A DNA stretch of 64,000 nucleotides from assembly GCA_036245805.1 (NCBI GenBank), contig BTRK01000006.1:41076520-41140519 (forward strand), written 5' to 3'. Shown here piece after piece: positions 45,501 to 60,500 of the stretch (position 1 is the stretch's first letter; each line of letters starts with the position of its first letter). The notes beneath the pieces are model-generated. The model saw only the letters and a program-made list of their open reading frames with translations. It made no database searches and was not told where the DNA came from. The DNA is from Pristionchus mayeri (lineage: Eukaryota; Nematoda; Chromadorea; Rhabditida; Neodiplogasteridae). The position numbers and the translations under genes were made by a program.

Positions 45501-48500
45501 ATTGTAGTGTGCCATGTGATCCACAGTGCTGTTGAACTGAAAGAGGAGGCGATTAGATGCGCCCGATTGCTAGACTACTGATAGTTCCCCTTGCCCATTC
45601 TATTGCTCGCTCAACGTACATCGACGATGACGGGAGGCCTCGGTGGAGGGGACCTCGCACGAGGAAGAGGGGGACGGGGATTGGAAGGAGGTGGTCCGAA
45701 GCTATCCAGTATGTCCTTCTGAAGATGAGACGACATCAAGGATACCAAACAAGGACGAAATTGACAGCCATGCTATTTTTTCCGAAATGAGGATGGTTGA
45801 TTAAAGAGAAAATGAGCAAACTAAATTTTAAATATCGACAACGTCCCCAGGAGGCCAACCCTTGGCTGGTGTCTATATCTTGCTAATAACAGTAGATCTA
45901 GCAATGCCCTTACCGTGACCATCCAGAGGACTGCCGTCGCAACCCAGCATGCTTGCACCTCCGGACAATCCCTCGTTTCCACGATCATCTTAATATTTAT
46001 TTTGCACATACATTGCGTTGGATCAGAACACGACGGAGTGATATTACTTGCCAATAGGAGGCATATAAATATAATTCCATATCAAAAGAATGAGTATTCT
46101 GATATGCGTGGCATGATTTTCAAGGCATAGGGATAGTATTTACAGTTTATCCACAAAAACAGATTAAAAAGTGGACCATCGTCTTCCCCCTACACCCACT
46201 ATTCCTCACCTGGAAATTATAGTCTTCGTACTTCGTCGCATCGATGCTCTTCCCGTAGTAGACGACCTGCCATTCACTTTCAATGACTTCCATTTCCCAT
46301 CCTTCTGCTCACCTTGTTGAGGTAGTCGTCAGTGAGCAGCGTGAAGGACTGCTCGAGTCTGCCATCGAATCCATTATTGCGCAGTCCCACTAGCCAGTCT
46401 TCTCTGCTCCTTCCTTCCCCTTCATCTCCCCACTCACCCAACGTTTTCATTGTTGAATCGTTGTGATTCCGGACTGAAGCAATTCGCAGTCACGATCACC
46501 TGCAAATTATGTACTTAGAAATTCAAAAATTTCACATTGATTCTTTGCAGGTAAAAGTATATGAGGCCGGTTGCCGAAGAGTCGAACAACCATGTGTCGA
46601 ACAACCAAATTTCGAAAGTTTGTGGGAAAGGGTTTTCAAGGGCGCTGATTATCATGGAGTGCTTCATTTTGCACCAATCCGACCGGTGCAGCCGGGCTGC
46701 ACATTGCTCCGTTTTCGATTTTCCTTAATAACTCAAAAACTAAAAATCTGATTGACGTGCAATTTTTATAGGTGGTAAATCTGCTAAATATAAATCTAAT
46801 AAAAAGCATAAATAAACAATATATGTATGCAAATTCATCGAAAAATCAGATCTCGAATACTAGGGAGAAGCGGAGGCTGAATTTTAGATAGAAAGATGCG
46901 CCTTGTCGAGGCGATCATTTTTCGAACCCTGTGTATGGGGTTTGCATCATCCGCTTTTTCGCTATGCGCCGTTATCTGAGTCATTCTTCAGGTTGCTCCG
47001 CTCGCCGATGAGTGGGAATTGCAGAATTGAAATAAGTTTCATCGTCCATTCACTACTTTTTGACGAATTAATCTCATGATTTTGCATGGGACGTGAAACT
47101 CATTTCAATTCTGCAATTCCCACTCATCGGCGAGCGGAGCAATGTGAAGAATGACTCAGATAACGGCGCATAGCGAAAAAGCGGATGATGCAAACACCGT
47201 ACATAGGGTTCAAAAAATGATCGCCTCGACAAGGCGCACCTTTCTATCTAAAATTCAGCCTCCGCTTCTCCATAGTATTCGATATCTGATTTTTCGATGA
47301 ATTTGCATACATATATTTTGTATTTATATATTTTAGTAGATTTATATTTAGCAGATTTACCACCTATAAAAATTGCAAGTCAATCGGATTTTCAGTTTTT
47401 GAGTTATTATGGAAAATAGAAAACGGAGCAATGTGCAGCCCGGCTGCACCGGTAGGATTGGTGCAAAATGAAGCATACCACGATGATCAGCACCCTCGAA
47501 AACCCGGGTTGGCACATAAAAATTTTGAAATTTTTATGTGCCAACCCTTGTTTGACTCTTCGGTAACCGGCCTCATATTTCGGCAAAAGGTATTTCGCAC
47601 GCACACGCAACAAATCGCACGCACACGCATAAAATTACACGCACACGCAGATAAAATGCGTGTAGTTTTAATTTTGGAAATATATTATTTTAATGAGCTC
47701 TATTATTGTTTTCTCGGTAACATTTAAAGTTTTTATACGATCTGAAAAGAGGAAGTCCATAATTGAGTCCCTGGAGATGCAGTTCCTCGATACAAAATGA
47801 TTGCAAATCGGAGTTTAAAAATTGGTAAAGCAGACAGACTTGATTTCTCCTCAGTATAAGACTTTCATATACATGCTCAATGTCGTTAATCAGATTGAAC
47901 TATACTCTTACAACACTTCTCAAACAGAGTGATAATTTGCGAACTTACTATCTATTCAGTATTATTACTGCGATGCCATTCCCAGTGCACGCATGTATCT
48001 CACTGAGAATTGAAATTTAACCAAAGTTTTCAGTGAAGTTGCATTCCATGACTGCAGTGACTTGATTTCCACTAACTAGTGCACTAGGGTAATGTTGCAT
48101 GTGTAACATCGCTTCATTCAATGTACTTCAAATTTGGACAAGGTTCTCGTATAGTGCAGACTGGCATTGGCTGTTTGCAATATCGCAATATTTGTTATCT
48201 GAAGTGCGATATCTCAAATTTCGATTGAGAGCAGGGATAGAATATTGCGATCTCATCCTTTCTTCTGCCTCTCACGGTCGCATACACGTGAGCGTTGACA
48301 AAGTATTGCTGGCCTGGTAGATACACTCGTGAGGCCGGTCGTATCTCATCATTTAGCAAATCCTCTTTCGTTTACTTTGGATATTCGAAACAAATTTCCT
48401 ACCTAGTGCACTTCAAGAAGATGGCTACGAATGGATTCTTATAGGATCGAGCGGTCTGTCTACGAGGAGTCATGAGGCGTATATCAAATTGGGGCGCATT

Positions 48501-51500
48501 GTTAAAATTAATAATGGGACATGGTAGAAAGCGGATATCATAGTTTATCGTCTCTATTTCGCAGCCGGTTAAAGAATATGCGAGCAACCTGCACCGCATG
48601 ATAGGTTTTGGAGAGAGGCAAAGCGCGCGTTTTAGATTTACAGTGTATGAGAAAGCTATTGGGGAGTAAGAGCTTCTGGTAAAAGTTTTCCAGTGGGAAT
48701 GGCATCGCAGTAATAATATTGAATAGTAAGTTCTCAAATTATCGCTCTATTTGAGAAGTGTTGTAAGAGTATAGTTCGATCTGATTAACGACATTGAGCA
48801 TGTATATGTAAGTCTTATACTGAGGAGAAATCAAGTCTGTCTGCTTTACCAATTTTTACAATTTTTACACTCCGATTTGCAATCATTTTGTATCGAGGAA
48901 CTGCATCTCCAGGGACTCAATTATGGACTTCCTCTTTTCAGATCGTATAAAAACTTTAAATGTTACCGAGAAAACAATAATAGAGCTCATTAAAATAATA
49001 TATTTCCAAAATTAAAACTACACGCATTTTATCTGCGTGTGCGTGTAATTTTATGCGTGTGCGTGCGATTTGTTGCGTGTGCATGTGGTGCGTGTGCGTG
49101 CGAAAAACTAACTGCCTCATATTTCTCTTTCAAATTCATAAATAAGGGACAAGTGCTAGCGATTCCTAACTTCAGGATTGATTTCGTCTCGTCTGAAAGA
49201 ATCGGCGGATTACCTGAAGTTTCTTGATCCTTGGTCGATCTTCGATGATTTCCTTCATGGGCAGCTCCAATCCCCGCGTAGCTCGCCACATCTCATCGTA
49301 CACGTAGTATCTGCAGAGGGGGAGTGGAAATAAGAAATAGCCCGTGCTGCTGACCCCTCGTAGCGCTTCTTCACGTGCACTTCCACCACATTGCCCACAG
49401 TGGTGTAGAATGGGAGGTTCTTGAGGTAGCTGTCCTTCCCGCATCGATGACTGCAATGGGAGACCCCTCCACACTTACGGATGGGCTGGCAGTATCGCTT
49501 TCAATCCGAAAGAGAGAGTGAGAGAGAGACGCAACATTGTGTAAGGATGCACTGCACTCACTACATCAGCTGCGGTGTATCCTCCAGAATGAAGAGCTCG
49601 ATCTGAAAGGCAAGATTGTTGAAGTCTAGTCAATATAAACGATACGGTTAAGCTCAAACTTAATAGTACTGATGATAAATTGCACTCACCAGTTCAGCTT
49701 CCGACCAGTCGCCGTTGTATTTGACTTTCGTGATCAAGCATTTTTTCGACTGTAAGGTACGAGGTTAGCAAATTCACTTATCATAGTGTTCGATATTTCT
49801 CTCTTACTCTTCCCTTGTTTTCATTGTGGATGCCTACCTTGAGATTCATGGCATCTCTCATGAAATTGGGCTTCTTGATGAGCACTTCAACTAAAAAAAA
49901 ATTTCAATTTAGACCAATGGAATCAGTGAGTGTGTCCACTGCTTCTGATTCTCATGGCCAACCTGGCATGGGCGGTGGATCGGGAAGAGGGGCATTTCTG
50001 AAGTTCTGGTTCCTTCGGACCTGCCAGCCATCCTCACCGATCGGTATTTGGCTGAGAAATAAGTTATATGAAAAAAAGTTTATTTTTAAAATAAAACTAT
50101 GGACTTTCTAAAACTAAATTTTTAATATATATGAGACCGTGCGCGATAGATTCAATAAATCACCGTTGTGGTTTGGCACAGCTCAAAAAATGAAATGGCT
50201 GCAAACTTGCTCCTAGGGGTAGTTTTCGATTCTGAACAACACAGCGTCTTCCGTTTTTCGATATTCCGCCTCTGGGTTCCGATATGGTACCGGGTCTGAT
50301 GGTGCCAAGATTGGCTTATTTGTCATTGAAAGCTTCAAAATAAAGTTAGATTCACAAAAAATTGGAACCCTCGAGTAGTTTTTCATGGTGAATTCTTTAT
50401 TGATGAAACTCAAAAGTACAGGTGAAAAATCGATTTTTTGAACCAGAAGAGTGCAAGGGTCGAGAAGTAGATGATTCGATTCGCCATTAAATTCTGATAA
50501 TTTCATGTGTTAGGCGTTTTCCAGTACAAGCGGGGGAAAAGACGTTGCACGCGATTTTAGGGTAAAAAATGCATAAAAACCCATATATTATGTTTAATAT
50601 GGCACAAGTATGGTATTTTTGAGAATAAATAGCCAAACAATGAAAATTAGAGCAAACAAATATCATAAACAAACAAAAAAATGGCAAAAGATGACGTCAC
50701 GGAGGGGACTCGAACCCGAGGTAATCGGATGGAATATTTTCTTATGGAAATAATGTAAAATCGCATATAGTACGTATTCATAGGCCATTCTAATATTTTC
50801 ACATGAAATTGTTCGTATTTTCATTGTTTTATGCATTTTTTACCCTAATTCACCACGAAAACCTACTCCAGGGTTCAATTTTTGAGAATCTAACTTTATT
50901 TTGAAGCTTTCAACGACAAATAAACCAATCTTGGTACCATCAGACCCAGTACCATATCGGAACCCAGAGGCGGAATATGGAAAAACGGAAGACGCTATGT
51001 TGTTCAGAATCGAAAACTACCCCTAGGAGCAAGTTTGAGCAAATTTCATTTTTTGAGCTGTGCCAAACCACAACGGTGATTTATTGAATCTATCGCGCAC
51101 GGTCTCATATATATTAAAAATTTAGTTTTAGAAAGTCCATAGTTTTATTTTAAAAATAAACTTTTTTTTATTTCATTATTTTCATGGAACGCGAACTACT
51201 GTAATCGAAAGCTCTTTGAATTTGAAACAAAAAATATTCTGCAAATCTGAGAAGACATCTTAAAGTTCCCGGTCGAGGACGAAATAAACTCCCTCCCCCA
51301 ATATTAAAACGCTGTCTCCGTAAGAACGTCAGATTCAAGAGGAGAGGTGGCACAATCGTTCAAAATCATCACCGGGAGCTCAAACTTTGAGGATAGAGTG
51401 CCTATGGGTGGGACACACTTCAGACGAAAAAATGACCCCAAAAGTTGATCTTTGAACTTTGGGATCGAAAATTTTCAAACTTATTTTAACCCCGCATGCT

Positions 51501-54500
51501 ATATATCATTCGAAAGAGCATCATAAGTTATGTCAGAATCCAAAGTTTCATGATCTTAGGTCATCAGGTGTTCATGAAATCTCATAAAATGTGAAAAATT
51601 CACAATAAATAATGTTTCAAAAAATTCTTGTACTACATTCCACTCATTTGTACCTCGTGGATTTTTGGCACAAGGTGTGAAATTACATGCTGAACTCAGA
51701 AAAAAATACTAGATCACTATCAGAGGTTGATTACACTTGCTACATACGAAATGCTAGCACGCAATTGCCGACGCGGGTTCGATTCCGCATGACTGCATCA
51801 ACTTTTTGCCAATTTTTTTGCGTCTCTACTACTTTTTTATAACCACATTTTCAGTTATTCTGCATTTCTATGCTGTAAATATGTGTTTTTGCATCTGTTG
51901 AAAGCTCAAAATTCGTTTATCGGTGAGCGATTTTTGTAAATGCAGATCTAAATGAAATAATGAAATATAATTCTAGTTAGCAGTAGCATATCGGCGTGAT
52001 CTGCTCATGGTACTCTCGTCTGCAGTAATCGCGAGTTGATCTGTTCCAGAATGCTGATTCTCCACGGGAATTCCGAGATCTCTGCTTTGACTCGAAAAGT
52101 CCGAAGATATGGCTAGAGACCACAAGCTCCGCCCACTCGGAGGAAACTCAGTTTTGCGCAAAACCTGCGCCAAGAAATGACTCCGCGAACACTTAACCAT
52201 TTTGGGCGAGCAAGGTCGCTTTTGAAAAATCTTGGGGTCCTTTATAACATATGTTGGGCGCAGCTGGATCGGATAGATTTTAATAGGTAAAAATCGATAA
52301 AATATAGTGAGAGCTAGGGAAAATCGAGGTTTTTAAGGGAAATGGAAGGGTTCTGGTATTCGCATACTGATGCGCCTTGGATATTATGTGAAGAATGCAT
52401 TTAGACGACTTTTAAAGAAAATAAAACGAAAATAGGAAGCTTCTCCTGCAAGTCATTTGCGTTCAACGATTGGGGACGACGCGCGCTGACTGAGTGCAAA
52501 GGAGCAGAGTCCGCGCGCGCTCTTTCTTCATGTCTCCCACCCGGCGCGTGTAGAGAGCGACCGAAAATACGAATAGGCGCGCTAGAGTCGCTCCCTTGCC
52601 TCTCCTCACTGGGGTGAGGCACAACCCGGAAAGGGCGAAGCCCTGCCAAAATTTTTGGCGATTTGGCTGGAGAGGGATCGGAATTAGCTCCGCCCCCTCT
52701 CTCCCACCCCGTTTTCCTGCCGCTCTCCGTTGACACCTTTTCATGTATTTTATGAGCTCTAGTGCGATTCTGAGAAAAGATATTGACAAACGGCCAAAAG
52801 TATGATCTTATTTGGATTCCAGCGGGCAGTTTGAGCATAGTTAGGGTGTCATAGCTTCATTTCGGCTATACCCCTTGTGGTCCCTAGATATGGCGAAGAA
52901 GATATGGAAAAATAGAAATCAGATGAATGCCGAGGGGGGAGGCAAAAGAGAAGTAAAATAAACGATGAGAGAGTGGAAGAGAGATGTGCCCTTCCCTCGC
53001 CCTTTCTTTCAATCTCTGTTTCTCTCGCTAACATGAACGAGAACATGCTCTAACATTACAATGTGAGCGGTCAATACTGCCTCGGGCCAGAAGCGAGGGG
53101 ATGAACGAACATTCGAGGGAATCAAGTAAACAATCATGTAAAAAGTTTTTCTCAGTAATTTTACAAGATTTGGAAGCGAAATTAACTGAAAACACTCATA
53201 CAAAAAACATAGAAATGCAGAATAACTGATAATGTGGTCATAAAAAAGCAGTAGAGACGCAAAAAAACTTGGCAAAAAGTTGATGCAGTCATGCGGAATC
53301 GAACCCGCGTCGGCAATTGCGTGCTAGCATTTCGTATGTAGCAAGTGTAATCAACCTCTGATAGTGATCTAGTATTTTTTCTGAGTTCAGCATGTAATTT
53401 CACACCTTGCGCCAAAAATCCACGAGGTACAAATGAGTGGAATGTAGTACAAGAATTTTTTGAAACATTATTTTTTGTGAATTTTTCACATTTTATGAGA
53501 TTTCATGAACACCTGATGACCTAAGATCATGAAACTTTGGATTCTGACATAACTTTTGATGCTCTTTCGAATGATATATAGCATGCGGGGTTAAAATAAG
53601 TTTGAAAATTTTCGATCCCAAAGTTCAAAGATCAACTTTTGGGGTCATTTTTTCGTCTGAAGTGTGTCCCACCCATAGGCACTCTATCCTCAAAGTTTGA
53701 GCTATAGGAGATGATTTTGAACGATTGTGCCACCACCTCCTCCGTTCTTACGAAGACAGCGTTCTAACTCTGAAACGGATAGACGATATCGTAATTAAAA
53801 GGAATATAACAAACAAAAATGGAACGATCATAATCAATAATTATTAAAAAAATGAAACAATTATCCCAGGGGATGACCAGGAATCATCGAACCCAAGTGA
53901 CTGATCTCAGAACAGTGAAACAAATTCAAATGCGTAAATCGGGAGCCGCTGACTCCGCCCATTTTTCAAGTCTGAGGATAATTGGGTTATATCTTTTTGG
54001 CATTGTATATACACATTTGACCTCCAGCAAATCGATAATTAGATTAGAACATGCAAAAACAATCGTGCTTAGTTTTTTTCCAATTTTAAAAATTTCTGGT
54101 TCATGATTTTCTTTGTGGGACATATGAGTGACTATCTGAGAGAACTGAGCAATTCTACCTATGAGCCGTACAGTGAAAAATAAATTCTAGATTTTACGAT
54201 GTCCCTAGGGGTAACTTTTCTCGTAGAGTTCGAAAAATCGACTTTTTTTTTCTTATATTGTTTTTATCTGAACCACTCATTGACACATTTTCGAGCGAAA
54301 ATTTTCCTAACTTCTGACTTGGTGATGACCCAGTCTTCAATATTTTATTGCACACAATTTCGCCTACTACTAAATTGTCCAAGAATATTCGGGATATGCA
54401 CCGAAAATGAAAAGTTGAATGCACCTAAACATGGGACTAATCGAGGTGATGAGATTCGGTGTTTTTGAAATCGAGCTAATGTGAATAGTTCATGTATTTT

Positions 54501-57500
54501 CTTTTTGCCCTACCCTAGTGTTGTTATAAACTGATAATAGTTGTATAGAATTCACAACACACAAACATTTGGGTAAAAATGAACACCTGGACTTTTCCGC
54601 GATTCAGCAGACCTCATTGTACGACGGCTTTTTTGACGAAAAAGTGGCCCTAAGGGTAACTTTTAGCGTAGAATCTAATGCGCTTAGTTAAAAAACTACA
54701 TCCCACGAAAAAAATTTCATGTCGACAGTTTTGAGATATGAAATGGGTAAAAAAATTTTCGAAAGATAGTCAGATTTTCTCCTCCTCCAACAGCAAAAAC
54801 ACTTCTTTTAGCAAGATATTTCAAATTTAGTATATGTTTGTTGGGTTTGGAAGCGCCGTTCAGAACTTTCAAGAAATGACAGCCCAACTTCAGCGCATTA
54901 CACGAAATGAGGGGTCAGAGATACGGCTTCCTAGGGTCGATTTTCGAGCTCTATGTGAAAATTTACCCCTAGGGACACCTTAAAAACAGAACTGTATTTT
55001 TTTGCTGTACGGCCTCTGCTCAGTTCTCTCAGATAGTCACTCATATACTTTCAAAAAATACTCGTCCTCCGCCGCTAACTTTAAAACGCATGATATTTTC
55101 CCGTGCGCTAATTCTCAATTTAGACTGTACCGCATTTCCGTCTCGACCGGCATTTTCCATCCCAGATCCGACATATGAAGCTTCCACTTCTTCTCCAGTC
55201 CCTTGTCATTGCATTCACGCATCGGAGGTGCATCAACTGCAAGGATAAGGGGTGGAAATAAGGCAATTGAAAGGCATAAAAAATTAAAACACACCGAGAA
55301 AAAAAACAGCTCGCGTTTTGAGCTTTAAAAAATTCTGGACGGAACTTTACTTGTTAGCATTTACAAACTTGTGACAAGTTTATATGCAAAAATGAGCTCT
55401 GTAAAGAAAAAAATGTTTAAAAAATATTCGTCCCTCATTTTTTTGTGTAAAAATACGATAGTAAAACAAATACCACATTTTTCTAGACCAAATCAGAATT
55501 TTAAACGCTTGCTTTCACAAATACCACCTACCTTCATCGTTATCGTTATCAGCCCACACTTTTCCCTGTCCACTATTTTGGACTTTAGGCTTAAGATCTT
55601 CCTTGGCCGCTCCTCCGTTGTTCTTCGGCAATCCCAGTGTGTTCTTCTTTGATGATGTAACACTGCAATACTACTTATTCACAACGTTCGGCATATTATT
55701 GACAGAAAGTAGCTAATATTTCTTAAAATCCAAATTTAGATAGGTTCACTAAAAGAGATAAGCTGCTCATAAATTTGAAAAAAAACGACGCATTGCTTTA
55801 CAATCTATAATTGACTTTCGAATCATAAATGGAGTAATTGCCGAGTACCTGGTATTCTGCACCAAACCCCTCATGGGTAGATCCTTCCACAAGAGCCGTC
55901 GTTCGTCTGGAGAAACAACTCTGCATTTAGGAGTTATTCGATAGAATTCGGAAAGTGAGTGCAGTACCTTGTCGCCTCCTCTTTCTTCCTTTCCTTCTTT
56001 TCCTCCTTCCATCCATCATCGCTCTTATAAGCTTTCGCCTGAAGCTACACACAAATTATATTTTAGGATCGAAATAGCTCAACTCTGGTTGAATTAAGAC
56101 AAAAAAGCGTGCAGACTCTGCATTATCCCGATGTATGGACTGCTCTCCCTCTCTCTCACTCACCCTAGTCTGATCAGCACTCTGCGTGCACCACTCCTCG
56201 CTCTCGTTGTTGTTGTTGCTGCTGACAAGATAATCAGTTACTTGGAATGGGACACATCCACTCACTTGACCCATGTATTCTCCGTCGATCGTCTCGACTG
56301 TCTCGACTCCGATCTTTCTGGGGTGTTAACCTCTATTGGGGGCAGCACCCATTCCACCTCCTCTTTATCTCTTCGCTCTACTTCCACGAGCGTCTTCTTG
56401 AGGTCGTCGGTGTGATTGAAGCCAGAGGGAGGGTCGACAGGAGGAGGAAGACCTGAAATGGCGAGTATCATAGGTCAAATACTTCGTGATTTTACACATT
56501 ATGATATCGGCAAAAGTTGGAAAACCACGTCGGCAAAAATGTATGAGTTAGTCCGCGAGCGGAGCGAGCGAATTTTTTCTCAAAAATACGCCAAAAAGCA
56601 CGTCGGCAAGCGGCAATTTTGCATACCGGCAAAAATGGGCGGGCGAAACCTATTTGGTCTATGGCGAGTATACAAGCGATCAGCCAATTAATGCAATTAA
56701 TGAATGTAAGATATTTTCGGAAAAATACTAGCCCAACAAAAAAGCAGCTAGCATCTAGTTTCCAAACGGAAAATGCGACAACCATTGTTAATAAATTAAA
56801 CGATTACTCAATTTGGACCGCTACCCGATGATTGTTTTCTATATGATACCGTTTGCGATAGATTCAACAAGACATTGGAACAGCTCGAAACATCAAACTC
56901 ACGAAAATGTGGTTTCTGGGGTAGTTTTCGATGCTGAACACAATGATCCAAATCATTTTGCATAATTCGTTCATTGGGGTCCGGTGTGGTGCCTTGTCAC
57001 TTCCGGCCAAAACTGGTTTTATATGTGTATCTCGGTCAGATAACACACTAGAAGCACAAAATCTCGCATACGCGAACAAAATTTCATGACGAATCGATCC
57101 TTGTATTTGATTTGACATGATTTTTGTCGGTTCGCGAGATAATTCTACTTTTTGACTCGATAAATTGCGCGGTTGGAGACCCTGACCAACGGAACCGCAT
57201 TTTCATGCTGATTCGATTGGTATAGACATGTATGGTGATCAGAGGTCGGCATAGCCTTCGTTTGCTCGATTTAATGATATTTCACTGCATTTCACTGTGC
57301 AAAGTGAGGAATGGGAGGGTCAAAATGACATGTATAAAACATGTATAAAATCTATCTATCTAGCTAGAAATGATTCTCCCTTTCATTTTCCTCAGGGTCT
57401 CCACTCGCGCAATTTATCGAGTCAAAAAGTAAAATTATCTCGCGAACCGACAAAAATCATGTCAAATCAAATACAAGGATCGATTCGTCATGAAATTTTG

Positions 57501-60500
57501 TTCGCGTATGCGAGATTTCGTGCTTCTAGTGTGTTATCTGACCGAGATACACATATAACAGAGGAAGTCTGAGAGAACCGAGATACCTCCATACAACGAA
57601 AAACTTAAAAATTCACCCTAGGGGTACTTTTTAACGTAGATCACGAAAATCGACCTTTGGAAGCCGTATCTCTGACCCCTCATTCTCTGTGTCGCGCCGA
57701 AGTAGGCGGTCGGTTTTTGAAACTTTTGAACGGCTTATCCGAACCCCGTACATTTATAGTTATATTGAAATATCTCGACGAGATAAGCATTTTTCCTGTT
57801 GGGAGTGAAGGGCTAGCTCATCTGTGAAAAAAGTTATGATCGTTTGAAATTTCAATGTCGAGATTTTTTGGCCAAAAATTACGATTTTTTAAGCGTACAA
57901 ATTTTCATTCGCGTTTTGGTGCGGAGATATTTGCAAATTCGTTTTCTACGGGTCGAATTACGTCAGAAAAACTTAAACTCAGCTTATTCTGAGATTTCTC
58001 ATTTTTGGCCTGAAAACCCGGTTTTTTTTTCGGTGTTTTTGAGGCCAAAAATGAAAAATCTCAGAATAAGCTGAGTTTAAGTTTTTCTGACGTATTTCGA
58101 CCCGTAGAAAACGAATTTGCACATGGTTTCGCATGAAAACGAGAATGAAACTTTGTAGGCATGAAAAATCGTAATTTTTGGCCAAAAAAATCTCGACATT
58201 GCTATATTCTTTTGAAAATTTCGCGGAATACATCCCTTTCAATTTCCCTGAAAATTTGGAGCTAGGGGTAAAAATGCACGCTGAATATACTGGAAATGAA
58301 ACTAAAATGTAATCTTTTGAAAAAATTTTCAGGATGACATTTTTGAAATTTCAAACGATCATAACTTTTTTCACAGATGAGCTAGCCCTTCACTCCCAAC
58401 AGGAAAAATGCTTATCTCGTCGAGATATTTCAATATAACTATAAATGTACGGGGTTCGGATAAGCCGTTCAAAAGTTTCAAAAACCGATCGCCCACTTAG
58501 GCGCGCACACAGAGAATGAGGGGTCAGAGATACGGCTTCCAAAAGTCGATTTTCGTGATCTACGTTAAAAAGTACCCCTAGGGTGTATTTTTAACTTTTT
58601 CGTTGTACGGACCCTGTAGAGAGTATCTCGATTCTCTCAGAATTCCTCTGATAAAACCAGTTTTGGCCGGAAGTGACAAGGCACCACACCGGACCCCAAT
58701 GAACGAATTATGCAAAATGATAGTGACCAATGTGTTCAGCATCGAAAACTACCCCAGAAACCATGTTTTCGTGAGTTTGAGGTTTCGAGCTGTTCCGAGG
58801 CCTCGCTACGAGTTGTTGAATCTATCGCAAACGGTCTCATATGTTTAAATGTATCAGCAGATATTGCTCACTCTTGACCGTGCGGGGCATGGTCGCTGGT
58901 CCGACGGCCATTATGTTCACGCGGCGACCCTCGAAGTCGTCGTCTCCCGTTATCACCACCTGCAGTATGTCTACTATTTCCATCACATCCTGAGAACACG
59001 AGCCTTTCCATGCATGTCTTATACCCAAAATGTGTAACTTCATCGATTATATTGCAAGTAGTTAGCGGGATGTATCATTTTAGAACAAGCGATTATATAA
59101 CTATAGCGTTCCAAAACTAGCATGATCCACAATCGTTGCACGACTCTGCCTTACCTCCACTATCGCTCTGAGCGTGCTCGAATCTCCCTGTATCCATTCT
59201 GCACGCTCTCGATTGTACTTGATATGGAGTCCTCAAATAGTGGCCAACATGCACAGATGAAAAACCCATGGTCAAACCTACCATAGGATTAATCCTATGG
59301 TGGATCCTAAGGTACGGGGTTCGAATCCCAACCTCTACAGTCACCTTTGCCAAGCTTCGGGGGAAGTACCCAACAGTAGGCAAAACTTGTACGAGCTTGG
59401 CAAAAGTCACTGCAGAGGCCGGGACTCGAACCCACCCTACCATAGGTATGTAAATTACAGCGCCTTAGGCCACTAGGCCATGGTTTCCAACGACAGGATG
59501 ACCATGCTTTTTCATCTCTGCCAACATGTAATAATCATGGGGCTACTCAGGCTACTCAGAGACAGTGATTCGTAGCAAGTGTTGTAAATAAAATGAGAGT
59601 TCTCACATAAATGATCTTCTAAATAAGCGTGCAAAAAGCGACAAGTGTGTTCCAAATACACGACTGTCCATTCTGCTCTAGCAAATCTCAAATAATCATC
59701 CCAGTGCATCGCAGCCTACCCCAGTAGTCGTGAAATAGTCGAATTTCGACTTCCGCATTGTCGACTCTTCTCTCTGTGCGCGACAGTGTGAGGGTCATCT
59801 GCAAGGCCGCGTTAACATTACTGTATAAAGAAATACCATAACGTCTGTCTGTCCGTCTGTCTGTCACGCTTTTTTTCAAATCGCTCTAATTCGCCTCAAA
59901 ATCGTCCCATGTGCCTAAGACCTTGACCATATGAAAACCCTTGACGAGCGCTTTCAAAATTTGATCTTTGATCTTTGTAGTTTGATCTTTTCCTTCAAAT
60001 GACTCTAACTCGGCTCAAACGTATCCGTGCGACTTCGGACCTTGACCATTGGCGGGGGTAACCCCATTTCTCCCCCTCCGACCCCCTGAGTCCCTACTCA
60101 GGGAGGGGAGGAGAACCACCCCCTCCTCATGGGGGGCCTAAGCCGTCTTTAGCCTAAGCGGCTTACCGCATTGGGTCTCCCCGCTTCGCGGGGAGACCCT
60201 ATCGTTGCTTACAGGGCTCCCCGCTCCGCGGGTCGCCATTATAGGGAAGGAAGGATAGATGTGTAGAGTAAGGTATATGCTTGTTACATTAATAAAGTTG
60301 TTTACTAGGGCGAGGAAGTAGTTGTTTATGTGTGAGCGCATCAAAGGGAAGGGGTTGGGAGTGAGAGGCAGAGTGTCAGGGACGCAGATGGGAGTGGGCG
60401 GAGTTACCCCCTAAAGTAAAGAAGTGCCCGATTGGGTACGGTACTTTATTTTTTTGAAAATAAAGTTAGTTCACGATACTAGCGGGTTACGGTAGTGATA

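Noticed and set aside
27153..48737. 112- and 73-codon frames shared by A1 and A2
   Set aside because: Identical because the elements are near-identical copies; no transposase motifs, and composition is like non-coding arms.
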